Translations under genes and position numbers: made by a program | Shown here: positions 13,568 through 15,457 of the stretch, piece after piece | Layout: each line of letters begins with the position of its first letter | Position numbering within the stretch: the stretch's first letter is position 1 | Assembly: GCA_964584815.1 (NCBI GenBank) | Contig: CAZPBO010000052.1 | Coordinates: forward strand, 1-15,457 | Direction: 5' to 3' | Source: CAZPBO01 sp964584815 | Lineage (GTDB): Bacteria > Planctomycetota > SKW154 | DNA length: 15,457 nucleotides | The notes under the pieces: model-generated | What the model saw: the letters and a program-made list of their open reading frames with translations, nothing else | Told to the model about the DNA's origin: nothing | Database searches by the model: none

Positions 13568-14113
13568 ATGGAGAAAACTATCCTTAAAATCGCCGAAAAA
13601 CTCTCGCGCTCCTTCGGGGACGCCGTCTTTGAACCCCTGCGCGACTACCTCCTTCTCCTTATCACCCATATCAGGGTGCCGGAGTTCAACCACCACAAAC
13701 TGGCGCGCGATGAGGCGCTTGCCTCTGTCCCCGGATTTGGACCTGCGCTCCTGTGCGCACTTTTCCTCCTTAACAAAGAGATTGAGGTCCCTTTTGAGGA
13801 GTTTGTGGACGCGGTCTCGGCAGTAGTCTCCTCTCCTCTGCGGATGCCACAGGAACCTTTTGGCACACTCCTTAAACGGCTGCGGCGCCAACGCAATATA
13901 ACGCTTGTTGAGTTAGCAAAAAGACTCGGGATTGCACGGGGATATCTGCACGCTATTGAGCGCGGAAGGTCTCTGCCGTCGGTCACACTTCTTGCTCGCA
14001 TCGTAGAAATACTTGACCCTGACGGACGCGAAGGACTGGCGGTAGCAGGCGTTGCTTCACGCCTTCCGCCTTCCCTCAAACAAATCCTCTTTCCCCGCCC
14101 AGATAAGACCTGA
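13568..14113 (+). CDS. Xre-family transcriptional regulator with unrecognised N-terminal domain
   Basis: A 181 aa cytoplasmic protein. Residues about 98-150 are a classic Xre/Cro helix-turn-helix: FGTLLKRLRRQRNITLVELAKRLG, then the recognition segment IARGYLHAIERGRSLPSVTLLARI. The first 95 residues are helical (IAEKLSRSFGDAVFEPLRDYLLLL, LLCALFLLNKEIEVPFEEFVDAVSAVV) and I do not recognise them; they may be a dimerisation or ligand domain. It has its own promoter and lies back to back with the kaiC operon, so it is a candidate regulator of that operon and of itself through the palindrome at 13309-13326. It is alone: the next gene follows after 74 bases with a separate promoter candidate. Confidence 0.85.
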   Translation: MEKTILKIAEKLSRSFGDAVFEPLRDYLLLLITHIRVPEFNHHKLARDEALASVPGFGPALLCALFLLNKEIEVPFEEFVDAVSAVVSSPLRMPQEPFGTLLKRLRRQRNITLVELAKRLGIARGYLHAIERGRSLPSVTLLARIVEILDPDGREGLAVAGVASRLPPSLKQILFPRPDKT

Positions 14114-14127
14114 TAACCCCTTTATTT

Positions 14128-14157
14128 CTGGCAGCGCCATCGCCAAGTGCTTAAAAT
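14128..14157 (+). promoter_or_regulatory. promoter candidate for the U32-family gene
   Basis: CTGGCA (14128-14133) and TAAAAT (14152-14157) are 18 bp apart. The start would fall near 14164, leaving about 24 bases before the GTG start codon with its strong ribosome-binding site. Confidence 0.4.
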
Positions 14158-14187
14158 AGAAATCCACACTCTTTGGGAGGAAATGTT

Positions 14188-15126
14188 GTGCAGCAGGACA
14201 GAACCGCTCAAATCATTGAGAAGTTCGGCATTCCGGGACAGGACGCGTTCACCCTGCCCGACTCAGACAAGCGTTTCCCCGATGGGGCGCATTACCGCAT
14301 TGAGATATCGGGCGTTGAACGCGCAAAGACACTTGAGACGCTCATCAAAGAGCGCAACCGCCGCGGTGTTCCCGTCCACAAACTTATCTGCACAGTTTGT
14401 GGCGCGACCTTGCTGGACAGGGGTGAGTTGCGGGCTATGGCTGAGATGGGCGCTCAAGAACGAATGGAGATGGTGATGACGCCAGGTCCGCGTGCGCCAT
14501 GGGAGGTGGGACGGATGGTGGCAACACCATCAGGCGCGCTCTGTGGTCTTCGTCTGCGTGGCTCCGAGCAACTCCGACATTTCGTGGATGATGTTCTGCG
14601 CCTTGTAGAGTTGGGCTTCCGCGCATTCCTCGTCTGGGATGAAGGCGCACTCTGGCTGCTTAACCGCATGCGCAAAGAAGGCGACCTGCCCGAAAATGTG
14701 AGGTTTAAGGTAAGCGTCTTTGCAGGTCACGCCAACCCCGCCGGAGCCAAACTGCTGGAAGACCTCGGCGCTGACACCTTCAACCCCGCCGCAGATTTAA
14801 GCCTCCCCGCATTCGCCGCCATCAGGCAGACCATCTCCATCCCCCTTGATGTGCACGCTTATATCCTTGATGACTTCGGCGGGTTCTGCCGTTTGTGGGA
14901 AGCACCAGATTTTGCGCGCGTCACCGCACCCTGTTACTTCAAACTTGAACAGGGTCCATCTATGGCACTGTATAAACCCTGGACCCCCGACGCACAACTG
15001 GATAAAATTGCATCAGACCGCGTCCGTTACGCAGAAATAATCATAGAACTTATCCAGAAAAAATACCCCAACTTAAAGGTAAGCGAGCACGGCGCTTCCG
15101 ACCTCGCCGTCCCAAATCCCACCTAA
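14188..15126 (+). CDS. U32-peptidase-family protein
   Basis: The 312 aa product matches, from memory of the family, the short single-domain proteins annotated as U32 family peptidases. Features include KRFPDGAHYRIEISGVE (28-44), MTPGPRAPWEVGR (97-109), GFRAFLVWDEGALWLLNRM (143-161), FKVSVFAGHANPAGAKLLEDLGADTFNP (173-200) and ARVTAPCYFKLEQG (243-256). A TIM-barrel fold is expected; activity is unproven for most members, and better-known relatives (YegQ, UbiU/UbiV, RlhA) act on RNA or ubiquinone using Fe-S clusters. This protein has few cysteines (68, 71, 119, 234, 249) and no obvious four-Cys cluster site. The GTG at 14188 is chosen because GGGAGG (14175-14180) stands 7 bases before it; the TTG at 14173 overlaps that site. 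Monocistronic. Confidence 0.8.
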   Translation: MQQDRTAQIIEKFGIPGQDAFTLPDSDKRFPDGAHYRIEISGVERAKTLETLIKERNRRGVPVHKLICTVCGATLLDRGELRAMAEMGAQERMEMVMTPGPRAPWEVGRMVATPSGALCGLRLRGSEQLRHFVDDVLRLVELGFRAFLVWDEGALWLLNRMRKEGDLPENVRFKVSVFAGHANPAGAKLLEDLGADTFNPAADLSLPAFAAIRQTISIPLDVHAYILDDFGGFCRLWEAPDFARVTAPCYFKLEQGPSMALYKPWTPDAQLDKIASDRVRYAEIIIELIQKKYPNLKVSEHGASDLAVPNPT

Positions 15127-15127
15127 C

Positions 15128-15168
15128 CACACAATATGATGTGTGATGTTTGACGCTCAAAAAGCGTC
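15128..15168 (+). terminator. two small hairpins after the U32-family gene, possible weak terminator
   Basis: CACACA-ATATGA-TGTGTG (15128-15145) and GACGCT-CAAAA-AGCGTC (15152-15168) follow the stop at 15126. The second stem is GC-rich but is followed only by TTCAATAA, so termination would be weak or Rho-assisted. Confidence 0.35.
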
Positions 15169-15269
15169 TTCAATAACGAGGGGAGGAGATAGCAATAAGA
15201 TGCAGCAAAGGCACCCGCGGATGGGAAACGCCATTATGCGTCATATTTATTTACGAAGCGGGCAAGGAT

Positions 15270-15298
15270 TTGACGGTTTTGTGCAACCTGTTTACATT
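15270..15298 (+). promoter_or_regulatory. sigma-70-type promoter of the downstream lipoprotein gene
   Basis: TTGACG (15270-15275) and TACATT (15293-15298) are 17 bp apart; transcription would start near 15305. A second -10-like TACAAT at 15304-15309 has no matching -35. Confidence 0.45.
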
Positions 15299-15308
15299 TC
15301 CTATACAA

Positions 15309-15320
15309 TTTGGTGCCAAA
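15309..15320. repeat. operator-like palindrome at the predicted transcription start
   Basis: TTTGG-TG-CCAAA is a perfect inverted repeat lying just downstream of the predicted start near 15305. A repressor bound there would block the promoter. It is short, so chance is possible. Confidence 0.4.
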
Positions 15321-15350
15321 ATAGCGTCTAATATATAGGAGAGAGGCGTT

Positions 15351-15371
15351 ATGGAGGTTGTAGCATTATGA
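15351..15371 (+). promoter_or_regulatory. six-codon leader ORF coupled to the lipoprotein gene
   Basis: ATG at 15351 encodes MEVVAL and stops at TGA 15369-15371, overlapping the ATG at 15368 as ATGA. AGGAGAGAGG just upstream (15338-15347) is a strong ribosome-binding site for the leader, while the leader's own GGAGG (15353-15357) serves the main gene with a long 10-base spacer. Translational coupling is plausible. Confidence 0.35.
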
Positions 15372-15457
15372 GATGGATTTGGATTATCGGATTGGTGGCG
15401 GTAGCCGGCTGGTTGATGGTCGGTTGCGGGGTGGACACAGGCAAGCGTTATGGGTGG
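15368..15457 (+). CDS. lipoprotein of unknown function (partial, cut by window end)
   Basis: Thirty codons are visible: MRWIWIIGLVAVAGWLMVGC followed by GVDTGKRYGW. The hydrophobic stretch ending in LMVGC is a lipobox with Cys20 as the likely lipidation site, so the product is an envelope lipoprotein. The rest lies beyond the window and no function can be given. It begins MRW like the exported proteins at 1956 and 7618. Confidence 0.65.
   Translation, partial: MRWIWIIGLVAVAGWLMVGCGVDTGKRYGW

Noticed and set aside
13359..13826. 155-codon + strand frame across the kaiC/Xre intergenic region
   Set aside because: It runs through the promoter and overlaps the Xre gene out of frame; composition is not protein-like and the Xre frame has a clear domain.
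15143..15331. 62-codon + strand frame (or 43 codons from ATG 15200)
   Set aside because: It crosses the promoter and palindrome of the next gene, the ribosome-binding site is 11 bases from the internal ATG, and the product shows no pattern.
1..15457. tRNA, rRNA, CRISPR array, insertion sequence, CIRCE element
   Set aside because: Looked for T-loop motifs, regularly spaced repeats, transposase motifs, terminal repeats and the CIRCE palindrome; none was found by eye. A covariance-model scan would be needed to exclude small RNAs.

Overview
The window reads as a compact chromosomal segment from a Gram-negative (diderm) bacterium. Gaps are short, many genes overlap by 1-4 bases, and GTG start codons occur. 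A KDO-pathway isomerase points to lipopolysaccharide, and several products carry signal peptides or lipoboxes. Charged-residue-rich proteins plus a heat-shock chaperone would fit a thermophile of a deep-branching phylum such as Armatimonadota, but I cannot assign a taxon from sequence alone. I see no mobile element, CRISPR array, tRNA or rRNA.

Left part (1-8403, all + strand). After a possible gene tail and two sigma-70-like promoters comes a tightly packed run: TatD-type metal hydrolase, arabinose-5-phosphate isomerase (KdsD), an exported protein of unknown function, an inositol-monophosphatase-family phosphatase, a small lipoprotein, and a large exported seven-repeat FG-GAP/VCBS protein with an ASPIC/UnbV tail. 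Next is gltX (glutamyl-tRNA synthetase), translationally coupled to an exported protein that looks thioredoxin-like at its N-terminus but lacks a CxxC motif.

Middle part (8405-13260, all - strand). The leftmost gene encodes a small heat-shock protein (Hsp20). It has its own terminator and, upstream, a full match to the sigma-54 -24/-12 promoter consensus. Right of it lies a five-gene operon, read right to left: a double-domain KaiC-family ATPase, an 8-TM membrane protein, a small winged-helix-like protein, a soluble GAF-histidine kinase and MobB. KaiC keeps both Walker A motifs, both catalytic Glu pairs and hydroxyl residues at the three positions that carry phosphates in cyanobacterial KaiC. 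The set looks like a signalling module in which KaiC, a membrane protein and an orphan kinase work together; no KaiA, KaiB or response regulator is in view. This is the most interesting region.

Right part (13261-15457, + strand). A 307-base divergent intergenic region holds a 12-bp hairpin, an operator-like palindrome and a good promoter for an Xre-type regulator with an unfamiliar N-terminal domain. A U32-peptidase-family TIM-barrel-type protein follows. The window ends inside a lipoprotein gene preceded by a promoter, a palindrome at the probable transcription start and a six-codon leader ORF.
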